A stretch of 64,000 nt of DNA, taken from NCBI RefSeq assembly GCF_000960975.1, contig NZ_CP010803.1, positions 2,942,405 to 3,006,404 of the forward strand, read 5' to 3'. This stretch comes from Martelella endophytica (GTDB lineage Bacteria > Pseudomonadota > Alphaproteobacteria > Rhizobiales > Rhizobiaceae). Shown piece by piece: positions 57,604-64,000 of this stretch. Under the pieces are notes generated by a model. That model did not search any database, was not told the origin of the DNA, and saw only the letters and a list, made by a program, of their open reading frames with translations. The translations under genes were made by a program, and so were the position numbers. How positions within the stretch are numbered: the first letter of the stretch is position 1; each line of letters starts with the position of its first letter.

Positions 57604-58193
57604 TTGAAGATCCCGTAAATGTCTTCACGGATCCGGCGGAGCGCCTCCTTGCCGTCGGGCGTGAGCTTGTCCTCCTGGTCCTCGATAGCGTCCATCGCCT
57701 GGCCGACCTTGGCTTTGAACTCAGCCTCGACCTTATGTCGGCGCGAGGTCGAAACGCCCTGCGCTTGCGTCGCTGAGCGGAGGGCGGCGGCGAGCTGCAT
57801 CGCGCCCTTCGGATCGATCCCGCTCTCGCCGCCAGCCGTCAACAATTCGAAGACCAGCGTCTTGATCGCCTCGGCCGCAATGAGCGTCAGCTCGTCGGAG
57901 GCCTCGGCATCCATGCGCTCGGATATCGTGCGGGCGATCTCGCGGGTCTGCTCGAGCCGGCGGGTCATCTGGGCGAGCTTGACCGAGTAGCGGTTAAACG
58001 CAGTGAAGGAGGGAATATCGAAGGCGACGCCATACTCGCCCTGAATGGCGAGCAGCTTTTCGCAAAACTCCGGATAGATATCGGTTTGTGTCCGGTCGCG
58101 GTTCGCCAGCTCCTGCGCCGCCCAGGCAACGACGTCGTCGCATTCGGCCGGCAGAAGGTCGATCTTGGAAAGCCTGCCTCGTCCACGACCCAT
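57600..58193 (-). CDS. DUF3486 protein, probable small terminase (Mu gp27-like)
   Basis: A 197-residue, mostly helical protein. MGRGRGRLSKIDLLPAECDDVVAWAAQEL and an N-terminal helix-turn-helix-like part (IPSFTAFNRYSVK) match DUF3486. The next gene is the large terminase, so DNA recognition for packaging is likely. The C-terminal half has a coiled-coil character. Confidence 0.85.
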   Translation of the reverse strand: MGRGRGRLSKIDLLPAECDDVVAWAAQELANRDRTQTDIYPEFCEKLLAIQGEYGVAFDIPSFTAFNRYSVKLAQMTRRLEQTREIARTISERMDAEASDELTLIAAEAIKTLVFELLTAGGESGIDPKGAMQLAAALRSATQAQGVSTSRRHKVEAEFKAKVGQAMDAIEDQEDKLTPDGKEALRRIREDIYGIFK

Positions 58194-58195
58194 GA

Positions 58196-58492
58196 TCAGG
58201 CTCCTGGCGACGGACGGTCGACGCCCTCGATCACCGAGCGCCTTTCCACATGATCGACGCCGGCGCGCGTGATCGAGGCGATCAGGACGGAGCCCGCTTC
58301 CGTGACCGTCACGGCGCCGAGCTCCTCGAGCTTGCGAATCTGGGTGCGGACATAGTCGCGGCTGCGGTTATGGCCGAAGGTGCGCAACAGCGCGGTCAGC
58401 AGCGTTTCGTTCAACGCGCCATCCACTTCTCTCGCCAGTCCCTTCAACATGATCAGCCGCGCGTCACGGGCCGAGAATTCCTCGAAGTTCAT
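58196..58492 (-). CDS. Winged-helix phage protein, VpaChn25_0724-like
   Basis: A 98-residue protein, ARLIMLKGLAREVDGALNETLL then YVRTQIRKLEELGAVTV, the layout of a small winged-helix fold found in Mu-like phages between the lysis and packaging genes. Whether it binds DNA is not shown. It overlaps the DUF2730 gene by 4 bases. Confidence 0.75.
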   Translation of the reverse strand: MNFEEFSARDARLIMLKGLAREVDGALNETLLTALLRTFGHNRSRDYVRTQIRKLEELGAVTVTEAGSVLIASITRAGVDHVERRSVIEGVDRPSPGA

Positions 58493-58827
58493 GCGCCTTC
58501 CCCTCGTTTACGCAGATAGTTGTCGATCCGGTCGACCGTCATCGACACGCGGCTGACGATCTGGCCGGTGGCCGAGACCGCGCCATCCAGTTTGGTGAGC
58601 GACAGTTCGAGCCGGTTCAGCTCGTCCTTGCCCGGAAGTTGCTTGATCTCCGCCTCGACCTTCAGCATCCGCCGGTCGATCCCGTCGACATTCTTCTCCA
58701 GCGTCTCAAGTTTGGCGCTGTTACCCTTCGCCCGCGCGGTCAAAACCGAGTGGATGAAGGAGCCGATCGAGATCAGCAGGGAAAGGGCCGTCAGGAGCGG
58801 CAGGAACGCGCCAACTTCAATCACCAT
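58489..58827 (-). CDS. DUF2730 membrane protein (Mu gp25-like)
   Basis: A 112-residue protein with one N-terminal membrane helix (FLPLLTALSLLISIGSFIHSV) and a long coiled coil (LETLEKNVDGIDRRMLKVEAEIKQL). It matches DUF2730 next to the spanins. A role in lysis or holin regulation is possible from position. The ATG at 58,827 has GGGGAGA upstream. Confidence 0.78.
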   Translation of the reverse strand: MVIEVGAFLPLLTALSLLISIGSFIHSVLTARAKGNSAKLETLEKNVDGIDRRMLKVEAEIKQLPGKDELNRLELSLTKLDGAVSATGQIVSRVSMTVDRIDNYLRKRGEGA

Positions 58828-59113
58828 CGGTCGTCTCCCCGGTCGCGCTGTCGACGGCGGCGACGGCTGCGGCGCGACGGGTCTCGCAGACATTGAGCGC
58901 CGAGCGATCGGCGCCCCAGAGCGATACGACCTCCGCCTGGCTGAGACCGCCCTTGGCCGGCAAAGTTGAAGGCTTCGCGCAGGGGCGGCGCGCCTCGGCC
59001 GGAAGCTCCGGCTTGATCATTGTCCGCAGCACGATGGGCTCCTGCTTATTGGGGGAGAAGGTGCACGCGCTCAGGCTCAAGGCCGCAAGCGTCACCGCGA
59101 GGCAATGCCGCAT
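58817..59113 (-). CDS. Rz1-like outer-membrane spanin lipoprotein
   Basis: A 98-residue lipoprotein with signal LAVTLAALSLSAC; Cys17 is the lipidation site in the lipobox LSAC. The mature part is short and contains several Pro, as in o-spanins. It begins inside the Rz-like gene in another frame and overlaps its last 68 bases, the usual nested arrangement. The C-terminal segment with Cys residues (LNVCETRRAAA) resembles Mu gp23-type proteins. Confidence 0.72.
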   Translation of the reverse strand: MRHCLAVTLAALSLSACTFSPNKQEPIVLRTMIKPELPAEARRPCAKPSTLPAKGGLSQAEVVSLWGADRSALNVCETRRAAAVAAVDSATGETTDGD

Positions 59114-59408
59114 TGTCTCTCTCCATCTGTTCGAGTTTGTCGTTGGCGTCGGTCTCGGCCGCCCGGATCTGACGATCGGCGACCATGATGGCGCGAAGCT
59201 GGGCGGCCACCGCGTCCGCCTTTTCCGCATTCGCTTTGGCGATCTCGCCCGACCAGAAGGCATCGCGCTCGGCGATAGCGTTCTGCCGCGCATCCCGCAC
59301 CATGGCGGAAAGCTCGCGTGCCGCCAGAAACGACAGGCCCCCGCCGATCGCGATCAGCAGGGCGGCGAGCAGCAAGGGCATGGTGTATTTTCCGAGGAGG
59401 GCTGCCAT
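59046..59408 (-). CDS. Rz-like inner-membrane spanin
   Basis: A 120-residue protein with an N-terminal membrane helix (PLLLAALLIAIGGGLSFLAA) and a periplasmic coiled coil (NAIAERDAFWSGEIAKANAEKADAV). This is the i-spanin layout; together with the nested lipoprotein it should fuse the inner and outer membranes at lysis. Its start touches the stop of the holin candidate. Confidence 0.8.
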   Translation of the reverse strand: MAALLGKYTMPLLLAALLIAIGGGLSFLAARELSAMVRDARQNAIAERDAFWSGEIAKANAEKADAVAAQLRAIMVADRQIRAAETDANDKLEQMERDNAALPRGDACGLEPERVHLLPQ

Positions 59409-59659
59409 CAGCTCTCCTTCGCCGGCTGGTCGCGGCCATAGCGCGCGATCGTGTGCATATCGACGGAGCCGAGGCCGCGATGGATGCCGAGAAGGGCGAG
59501 GATCATCCCGGCCATCAGCGGTACAACGGTCGGCGCCAGCGCCAGCGCACCGGCCGAGCCAGCGCTCGCCGCCGCCACGACAACGAAAATCACCAGCCAG
59601 GCGAAGGCATGGGAGATGCTCATGAAGCGCTTTGAGCTGCGATAGGTGGGCTTTTCCAT
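59408..59659 (-). CDS. Small membrane protein, holin candidate
   Basis: An 83-residue protein with two membrane helices, about 17-33 and 37-57 (ALALAPTVVPLMAGMILALLG). It lies between the lysin and spanin genes, where holins are found. N-terminus is basic. The ATG at 59,659 overlaps the lysin stop by... the lysin stop lies 8 bases downstream of it, so the genes are nearly joined. Holin function is inferred from context. Confidence 0.6.
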   Translation of the reverse strand: MEKPTYRSSKRFMSISHAFAWLVIFVVVAAASAGSAGALALAPTVVPLMAGMILALLGIHRGLGSVDMHTIARYGRDQPAKES

Positions 59660-59667
59660 TTGCGGCC

Positions 59668-60369
59668 TCACGCGGCCAGGACGCGATAGGACGGCAGGCC
59701 CTTCAGCGCCCGCTCCATCTCGTCACGCGTCTGCGGCCCGACGACGCCGTCATCGACGATGCCGCGCATCTGCTGGAACCAGATCGTCACCAGTTCGACG
59801 GTATGGTCGAAGGCGTCGGTGGGCTGCACCGGCCAGCGATGGCCGATCTTCCGGCGATAGGCGGCAAGCGCGTCGACCCAGGCGGCGACGGCCGGGCCGT
59901 GATCGCCGCGCCGCAGGATTGCGTCCTCGATCGACGCGACCTGATCCATGCCGGGGAAGAGGTGGGCATATTCGGCGCGGGCGTCGAAGCAGGGGCAATC
60001 CTTGCCCTTGTCGTAATCGTGATGGCCGCTGATCTTGCCGATGCCGAAACGGTCGCGAAGTGCGACGATTTCGGTCACGAGCGCTGTCTTCTGCGCGGGC
60101 GTGCGCGTATCGGCCGAGGCGGTCATGTCCCGCGTCATGCCGCCCACATAGACGACGCCGACCGTGCCGGTGTTGTGGCCCGCGACATGCGCGCCGATCT
60201 TTTCGATCGGACGTCCGTCCTCGCGCTGTCCGTCGAGGTGAACCACGCGATGATAACCGATGCCCGACCAGCCGCGCGCCAGATGCCATTCGTTGATCTC
60301 TGCGACGCTGACCGGACGGCCTTCGGGCGTCGCGGTGCAATGGATGATGATTTCGTTGATAGGGCGCAT
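59668..60369 (-). CDS. Endolysin: N-acetylmuramoyl-L-alanine amidase
   Basis: A 233-residue lysin. The amidase_2 domain has INEIIIHCTATPEGRPV, SGIGYHRVV and the zinc His in KISGHHDYDKGKDCPCFD. A C-terminal peptidoglycan-binding-like region contains AVAAWVDALAAYRRKIG and DDGVVGPQTRDEMERAL. No signal peptide is seen, so export would need the holin. The ATG at 60,369 has GGAGG 5 bases upstream. Mu itself uses a different lysin (gp22). Confidence 0.9.
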   Translation of the reverse strand: MRPINEIIIHCTATPEGRPVSVAEINEWHLARGWSGIGYHRVVHLDGQREDGRPIEKIGAHVAGHNTGTVGVVYVGGMTRDMTASADTRTPAQKTALVTEIVALRDRFGIGKISGHHDYDKGKDCPCFDARAEYAHLFPGMDQVASIEDAILRRGDHGPAVAAWVDALAAYRRKIGHRWPVQPTDAFDHTVELVTIWFQQMRGIVDDGVVGPQTRDEMERALKGLPSYRVLAA

Positions 60370-60373
60370 GGGA

Positions 60374-60415
60374 GCCTCCGGATTTGGAGGCAAGATAGGC
60401 GGCAAGCCGCTTGCC
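60374..60415. promoter_or_regulatory. Two inverted repeats between the Mor-like gene and the lysin
   Basis: GGCAAG-CCG-CTTGCC at 60401-60415 and GCCTCC-GGATTT-GGAGGC at 60374-60391 are both perfect dyads in a 74-base gap directly downstream of the Mor-like activator gene. The second covers the lysin ribosome site. One may be the activator's target at the middle or late promoter. Confidence 0.4.
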
Positions 60416-60443
60416 TGATCATGCTAGCCACCGGAGGCGAGCC

Positions 60444-60815
60444 TCAAAAGAGGTCCATCTGATTGCTGGGTTTCCGGGGCTTTGGTTCGCGAGGGGCGGA
60501 ACGCAGAAGCTTGTAGACGCCGCTTTCGCTCATGCCAAGACGCCGCGCGATATCGGCGTGGGAGAGCCCGCGAAGCCGATATTGATCGGCTCGCCACCGG
60601 CGCGCAAGAGGAACCTTGATATACTCGCCGGGATAAGCGTTGGAGAGCGGCGCGAGAATGTCGTCGCCGAGCCCTTCCTTGTCCGCCGAACGTGCCGGAT
60701 CGTGCGGGACATAGAAGCGGATGCCTCCGACCTTTTCGACAAACTGCATGAAGCCTTCGTCGCCGAGCATAGCGCGAAGCTCCATTTCCATATCCCGACG
60801 ATCGTCATCGAACAT
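60444..60815 (-). CDS. Mor-family transcription activator
   Basis: A 123-residue protein. VEKVGGIRFYVPHDP is followed by a dimer part, LAPLSNAYPGEYIKVPLARRWRADQYRLRGL in outline, and a C-terminal helix-turn-helix LSHADIARRLGMSESGVYKLL. This is the Mor/C family layout; Mu Mor turns on the middle promoter and C the late ones. Only one such gene is seen here, directly before the lysis genes, so it may do both jobs. Confidence 0.85.
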   Translation of the reverse strand: MFDDDRRDMEMELRAMLGDEGFMQFVEKVGGIRFYVPHDPARSADKEGLGDDILAPLSNAYPGEYIKVPLARRWRADQYRLRGLSHADIARRLGMSESGVYKLLRSAPREPKPRKPSNQMDLF

Positions 60816-61020
60816 GGCGACCTCCGGGATATTGGATGGTCTCGCGGCGGATCAGTTCCGTGGTGACGATCGAGAGCTCGTGGGTCAAGCCGACCCGCTT
60901 ATGGCTGCGCGGCGGCAAGGCTTGAAGACGCTTCAAGAGCGCGACGCGGCGCTCCTCAAGCCTCCTCAAGGTTTCGCGGTTTTCGACCGACCGGAAAAGG
61001 GGGAGGGCGCTATTGGTCAT
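60805..61020 (-). CDS. Small phage protein, unknown
   Basis: A 71-residue basic, helical protein (LRRLEERRVALLKRLQALPP). It overlaps both neighbours by 4 to 11 bases, a sign of a real gene in a compact operon. No family recognised. Confidence 0.6.
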   Translation of the reverse strand: MTNSALPLFRSVENRETLRRLEERRVALLKRLQALPPRSHKRVGLTHELSIVTTELIRRETIQYPGGRHVR

Positions 61021-61286
61021 CGCTCGCCCTTTCCCGGTGTACGCGGCAACCAGTGTCGCGAATTGCAGGTCACGACGGCATCGCCGCGCAGGATGAACCG
61101 CATGCCATCCGCAACCACGGCCGAGGCGCCGTAGCGCACGCCCGCCTCGCAGCGATTGGCGATGATCAGCCGAATGGCGTCGGTGTCGATCCCGTGGACG
61201 TGCTCGATGAAACGCAGAACCGCGTGATCGGTGACGATCGGCACGCTGAGGCCGGTTTCCGGCATCTTGTTGTTGCGCCCCGTCAT
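61017..61286 (-). CDS. Small phage protein, unknown
   Basis: An 89-residue protein with VTDHAVLRFIEHVHGIDTDAIRLIIANRCEAGVRYGASAVVADGMRFILRG in outline, ending RHWLPRTPGK. The HAVLRFxEHVHGID start resembles small phage proteins of the Mu early-middle region but I cannot name it. The ATG at 61,286 has GGAAG upstream and overlaps GemA by 4 bases. Confidence 0.65.
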   Translation of the reverse strand: MTGRNNKMPETGLSVPIVTDHAVLRFIEHVHGIDTDAIRLIIANRCEAGVRYGASAVVADGMRFILRGDAVVTCNSRHWLPRTPGKGER

Positions 61287-61906
61287 CGCGCTTCCGCCTT
61301 CATGGCGCGCACCCTTTCGCCAAGGGTGTTCATAACCCTGATCCACTCCGCGCGGGTCAAATCGCGGACGCCCGGATCGGTGTCCGAGAGCATCGGCACA
61401 ACGGTCCAGAAATCGTTCGGGTCCTGCTGAAGCGCCGCCCATTGCGCGACGGCGATCTTGTAGCCCTCGGCCTGGCGCCAGAGCGGCATGGTGCGATGGA
61501 CACGCCAATCCACGCCGGCCTCGCGCGCCATCCAGGCCTTCAGCGCTTCGATCGCCTTGGCGGCGTCGTCGGCGTAGTAGAGGAACCGCGTGTGATCGAT
61601 ACCGGTCTGCCGCTTGACGAAGGCGAGCAACGCCTTGTCGTCGCGGTTACCGACAATCCCGAGGTTCCAGGCGCCGATCCATAGTGCCTGGAGTTTTGCT
61701 GAGAACGGGCCGGTGAGCTTTTTGCGGCCGTCCGGGCGTCGGGCGCCACCAAGCCGCCGAAACTCGGCGGCAACGGCCTCCCTCTCCGTTTCAGTCATCA
61801 CCGTGAGCGTCGGCTTTCCGGTGACGCGCTCATAAACCGCACGGCGGGCCTCATCGTCTAGGCCTATCCTATTCGCAAAGGCGTGGATGGTACGATGTGC
61901 AGTCAT
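61283..61906 (-). CDS. gemA: GemA-like regulatory protein (Mu gp16, DUF1018)
   Basis: A 207-residue protein. The N-terminus IHAFANRIGLDDEARRAVYERVTGK and LQALWIGAWNLGIVGNRDDKALLAFVKRQTGID in outline match the GemA family, which in Mu affects host gene expression and DNA topology. The C-terminal half has ADDAAKAIEALKAWM, a typical end. It is the last gene before the reverse-oriented insert. Confidence 0.87.
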   Translation of the reverse strand: MTAHRTIHAFANRIGLDDEARRAVYERVTGKPTLTVMTETEREAVAAEFRRLGGARRPDGRKKLTGPFSAKLQALWIGAWNLGIVGNRDDKALLAFVKRQTGIDHTRFLYYADDAAKAIEALKAWMAREAGVDWRVHRTMPLWRQAEGYKIAVAQWAALQQDPNDFWTVVPMLSDTDPGVRDLTRAEWIRVMNTLGERVRAMKAEAR

Positions 61907-61968
61907 TGCGCCAATCCCTCAGATGGCCGAAAGTACCTTTCGGATAGGGCGGCCGAGGGGTCAAACGG

Positions 61969-62706
61969 ATGAATGAGTGCATTTGGAAGAAGATCTTGGG
62001 GGCGGCGGGAGTGGCCGTTTTCGCGGCGCTCGCTGTGCCTGCAATGTTCGGCGGAAAGCAAGACCTCTGGGGCCGCTTTATTTACGACTATCAAACTCTG
62101 ATCAGCGGGATTGCCGCAGTGATTGCCGCTGTTCTGACGATTCGCCAAATGCAACGAAGCGACCGAGCCGCGCTTACCCATCACCTTGAAACAATAGCTA
62201 TTCAGACTTTGCCTTACGCCCGACGAGTAGCTGCGCTCCACCTCAAGGTCACGCCCATTTTCGGTAACATCACAGAGAGCGGCATTTTTTCCGAAGTCCC
62301 TCCGACCCTCACACAAATAACCTCCGTTGAGGAAATCGACGCGCTCTTTTCGTGGCTTCGCCGCACCGACCTCGCCCTTGGCAAAGCGATCAGCTGTCTT
62401 GACGATAAAGCATGGGAAGAAGCGCAAGAGGCGATACCCGCCCTTCTTTGGGCGCGCCGGCAAACGGCCAGATCCACGGCTCATAAATTGAGGAAATGGC
62501 TTCCGGACACAGCCAAAGAGACTGTCTCTATTCCTCCATCCGATGTTCTCGCGACAACCTCCGCTCTCTTTATGCTGGGAACGCCGGATTGCTATGAGAT
62601 TTTGAAGTATGACCCTGAGCCCTGGAAAGGTTTTTCCCGCGATCTTGTTGAGATCAATGCAGACTTGGAACGGCTTAGAGGGGTATATAAAAACACCCAT
62701 ATATAA
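61969..62706 (+). CDS. Two-TM protein of unknown function on the opposite strand (candidate moron)
   Basis: A 245-residue protein I do not recognise. Residues 8-28 and 40-58 are membrane helices (AAGVAVFAALAVPAMFGG and LISGIAAVIAAVLTI), followed by RQMQRSDRAALTHH and a soluble helical domain of about 180 residues with ALGKAISCLDDKAWEEAQEAI. It is the only plus-strand gene in the prophage, and its base composition is AT-richer than its neighbours. It splits GemA from the early genes. A lysogen-expressed exclusion or defence function is possible but not shown. Confidence 0.6.
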   Translation: MNECIWKKILGAAGVAVFAALAVPAMFGGKQDLWGRFIYDYQTLISGIAAVIAAVLTIRQMQRSDRAALTHHLETIAIQTLPYARRVAALHLKVTPIFGNITESGIFSEVPPTLTQITSVEEIDALFSWLRRTDLALGKAISCLDDKAWEEAQEAIPALLWARRQTARSTAHKLRKWLPDTAKETVSIPPSDVLATTSALFMLGTPDCYEILKYDPEPWKGFSRDLVEINADLERLRGVYKNTHI

Positions 62707-62771
62707 ATTGCTTTCTTGGGCCAGATGTTTCGATAGAAGAGCAGGTCGTACAACGGAAACCGAGTTAGTCA

Positions 62772-63542
62772 TCATTCACCCGCCCTCGCCAGATCGATCG
62801 TGATCGCCTGCCACCGGTCCTCGACCGAGCGCCGGTGATAGAACCGGACATACTGCTTCGAACCCGTCACCCGCATCGCGTCGCGGATCGCGCTCATGGC
62901 GCGCTGCCAGCGGGCGTCCTCGATGTTGTGGCGGAGTAGGCCGAAGATTTCGGCCCGGTTGATCTGCCCCTCCTTGTCGGTGTTGAAGGCGCGGGTGACG
63001 ATCGCCTGGATTTCCGGGCGGCTTTCCGCCGACCATTCGTTCAGGCATTCGTCGATCAGCCCCTTGGCGATCTGCAGCTCCGGGCCGAAGTCGATCCGCT
63101 CGGCGACCTGCACCTGGATCTTCAGGAGCCCGTCATAGGACTGATAGGTCCGGTTGCCTTTCTTGCCACCCTTGGTGACCTCGTATTCCTGCGCCAGCAG
63201 TTCGTCGAAGCCGTCGAGGTCCATCATCGTGTGTTCGAGGAACCGGCCGATCTGGGCGGAAAGATCGAAGGCGAAAGCGATGACTTTGCGCACCACCTCG
63301 TCCTCCAGTTTGTGCTGCGGCTTCACCAGATCGAGCGGCACCAGCCGGTCGCTGGCATCGGTCATGAAATCCCGGCCATTGACCAGCGTGACACCGGATC
63401 CGATCTCGCGCACCTGCGCCTGGTGGAGCGCCTCCGGCACGAACCGGCCGCGCACGTCCTCGACATAGCGCTCGCCGCCGATCTCGGCGACGCGGGCCTG
63501 CCGCGCCTGATCTTCGAGAATGCATGCTTCCATCGCGTTCAT
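62772..63542 (-). CDS. DUF3164 protein
   Basis: A 256-residue protein that is common in the early region of Mu-like phages. It has VEDVRGRFVPEALHQAQV, then HKLEDEVVRKVIAFAFDLSAQIGRFLEHTMMDLDGFDELLAQEYE in outline and KQYVRFYHRRSVEDRWQAITIDL at the end. Function unknown; replication or host takeover is suggested by its position before GemA. Confidence 0.87.
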   Translation of the reverse strand: MNAMEACILEDQARQARVAEIGGERYVEDVRGRFVPEALHQAQVREIGSGVTLVNGRDFMTDASDRLVPLDLVKPQHKLEDEVVRKVIAFAFDLSAQIGRFLEHTMMDLDGFDELLAQEYEVTKGGKKGNRTYQSYDGLLKIQVQVAERIDFGPELQIAKGLIDECLNEWSAESRPEIQAIVTRAFNTDKEGQINRAEIFGLLRHNIEDARWQRAMSAIRDAMRVTGSKQYVRFYHRRSVEDRWQAITIDLARAGE

Positions 63543-63778
63543 GCCGCGTCGCCTCCGTTGTCGTCGCCATTAGAAATCAGGGTGAAGCGAGGCGACAGGC
63601 GCCGCGCCTTGTTGCGGAGGCAAAGCTCTTCCTCCAGTTCTGCCGTCAGCGCGATGCCGGTGTTCAGCCGCGTGACCATGCCTTCGAGTTCGTTGACCGT
63701 TGGGCGCTTCTGCATGCGGATGAAAAGCCGCATCTCGTCGCGCAGGCCGCCCAGATATTCGGATGGCTGAATGTTCAT
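63539..63778 (-). CDS. Small early phage protein, unknown
   Basis: A 79-residue protein, SEYLGGLRDEMRLFIRMQKRPTVNELEGMV in outline, mostly helical. The start at 63,778 is preceded by GGCGGAA, and the gene overlaps both neighbours by 4 bases. No family recognised. Confidence 0.6.
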   Translation of the reverse strand: MNIQPSEYLGGLRDEMRLFIRMQKRPTVNELEGMVTRLNTGIALTAELEEELCLRNKARRLSPRFTLISNGDDNGGDAA

Positions 63779-63993
63779 TTCCGCCCTCCCGTGAAATCCG
63801 GCCGGACGATCTTGCCCTCCGGGTCGGCGATGAGCTGGCCGAACTTCCGGCTCGCCTCGATGTCGAGGATGGCGCCGCGCGCGCGGCTTTCCTCGGCGAG
63901 GCGATGCACTGCCAGCTCCTGTTCGATATTGCGAGCGCACTTGCGCATGGCCGTGAGGCTTTTGACGAAGCGCGTGGTCTCCGCCGGAGACAT
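63775..63993 (-). CDS. Small early phage protein, unknown (start may lie outside the window)
   Basis: A 72-residue protein, CARNIEQELAVHRLAEESRARGAILDIEASRKFG in outline. The ATG at 63,993 is 7 bases from the window edge, so an earlier start cannot be excluded. It overlaps the next gene by 4 bases. Confidence 0.55.
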   Translation of the reverse strand: MSPAETTRFVKSLTAMRKCARNIEQELAVHRLAEESRARGAILDIEASRKFGQLIADPEGKIVRPDFTGGRK

Positions 63994-64000
63994 CGTGCAG

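Larger units (their letters stand above)
33950..64000 (-). mobile_element. Mu-like transposable prophage, right end to early region (left end beyond window)
   Basis: Gene content and order follow phage Mu from the early region (DUF3164, GemA, Mor) through lysis, head (gp27-37 types), tail (gp38-48 types) and fibre genes, all on the minus strand, so the phage's left end lies to the right of 64,000. All late functions appear complete. Transposase MuA/MuB and repressor genes are not in the window. The exact right boundary is not determined; I place it in the AT-rich stretch after tRNA-Leu, before the three-gene cargo cassette. The cassette itself could alternatively be flanking DNA. Mu-type phages replicate by transposition and package by headful. 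Confidence 0.85.

Overview
The window is a high-GC chromosome segment from an alphaproteobacterium of the order Hyphomicrobiales, most likely Rhizobiaceae-like. The evidence is the complete alphaproteobacterial nuoA-N operon followed by birA and RNase J, the short-form prolyl-tRNA synthetase next to lolC/lolD, a betaine-lipid btaA-btaB pair and an HlyU-family protein. Genus assignment (for example Rhizobium, Hoeflea or Martelella relatives) is not supported by the sequence alone.

Layout. 1-8.9 kb holds housekeeping and accessory genes: the end of btaA, btaB, a Bcr/CflA-type MFS exporter, the grxD-bolA-purL group, trkH, a threonine dehydratase, an HlyU-like protein and a small zinc-ribbon membrane protein. 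tRNA-Val and tRNA-Asp lie at 9.0-9.7 kb. 10.1-25.1 kb is an uninterrupted 14-gene nuo operon for respiratory complex I, with birA and rnj directly downstream. 27.5-32.5 kb carries an HhH DNA-repair-like gene on the opposite strand, a DUF1467 protein, proS, and lolC-lolD for lipoprotein export. 32.5-33.9 kb is a junction with an AT-rich stretch, a small putative ribbon-helix-helix protein and tRNA-Leu(TAG).

From about 34 kb to the right edge the window is a Mu-like transposable prophage read from its right end towards its left. On the minus strand, from high to low coordinates, come small early genes, a DUF3164 protein, GemA, a Mor-family activator, an amidase lysin with holin candidate and nested spanins, DNA packaging (DUF3486, large terminase), portal, gpF, gpG, protease/scaffold, decoration and major head protein, gp35-38, sheath, tube, a tail chaperone with a clear -1 frameshift site, tape measure, gp43-48-type baseplate proteins, tail fibre and fibre-assembly protein, and a Dam-type methylase where Mu has mom. 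The late genes look intact. Transposase and repressor genes are not seen and should lie beyond 64 kb.

The most interesting region is the cargo at the prophage right end (34.0-36.1 kb): three tightly coupled, lower-GC genes encoding a two-TM protein with a dCTP-deaminase fold that has lost its catalytic residues, a MazG-like nucleotide pyrophosphohydrolase, and a divergent Old Yellow Enzyme-like flavoprotein. I interpret this as a candidate nucleotide-sensing anti-phage or exclusion cassette. A second candidate cargo gene, a two-TM protein on the opposite strand, sits in the early region (61.97-62.71 kb).
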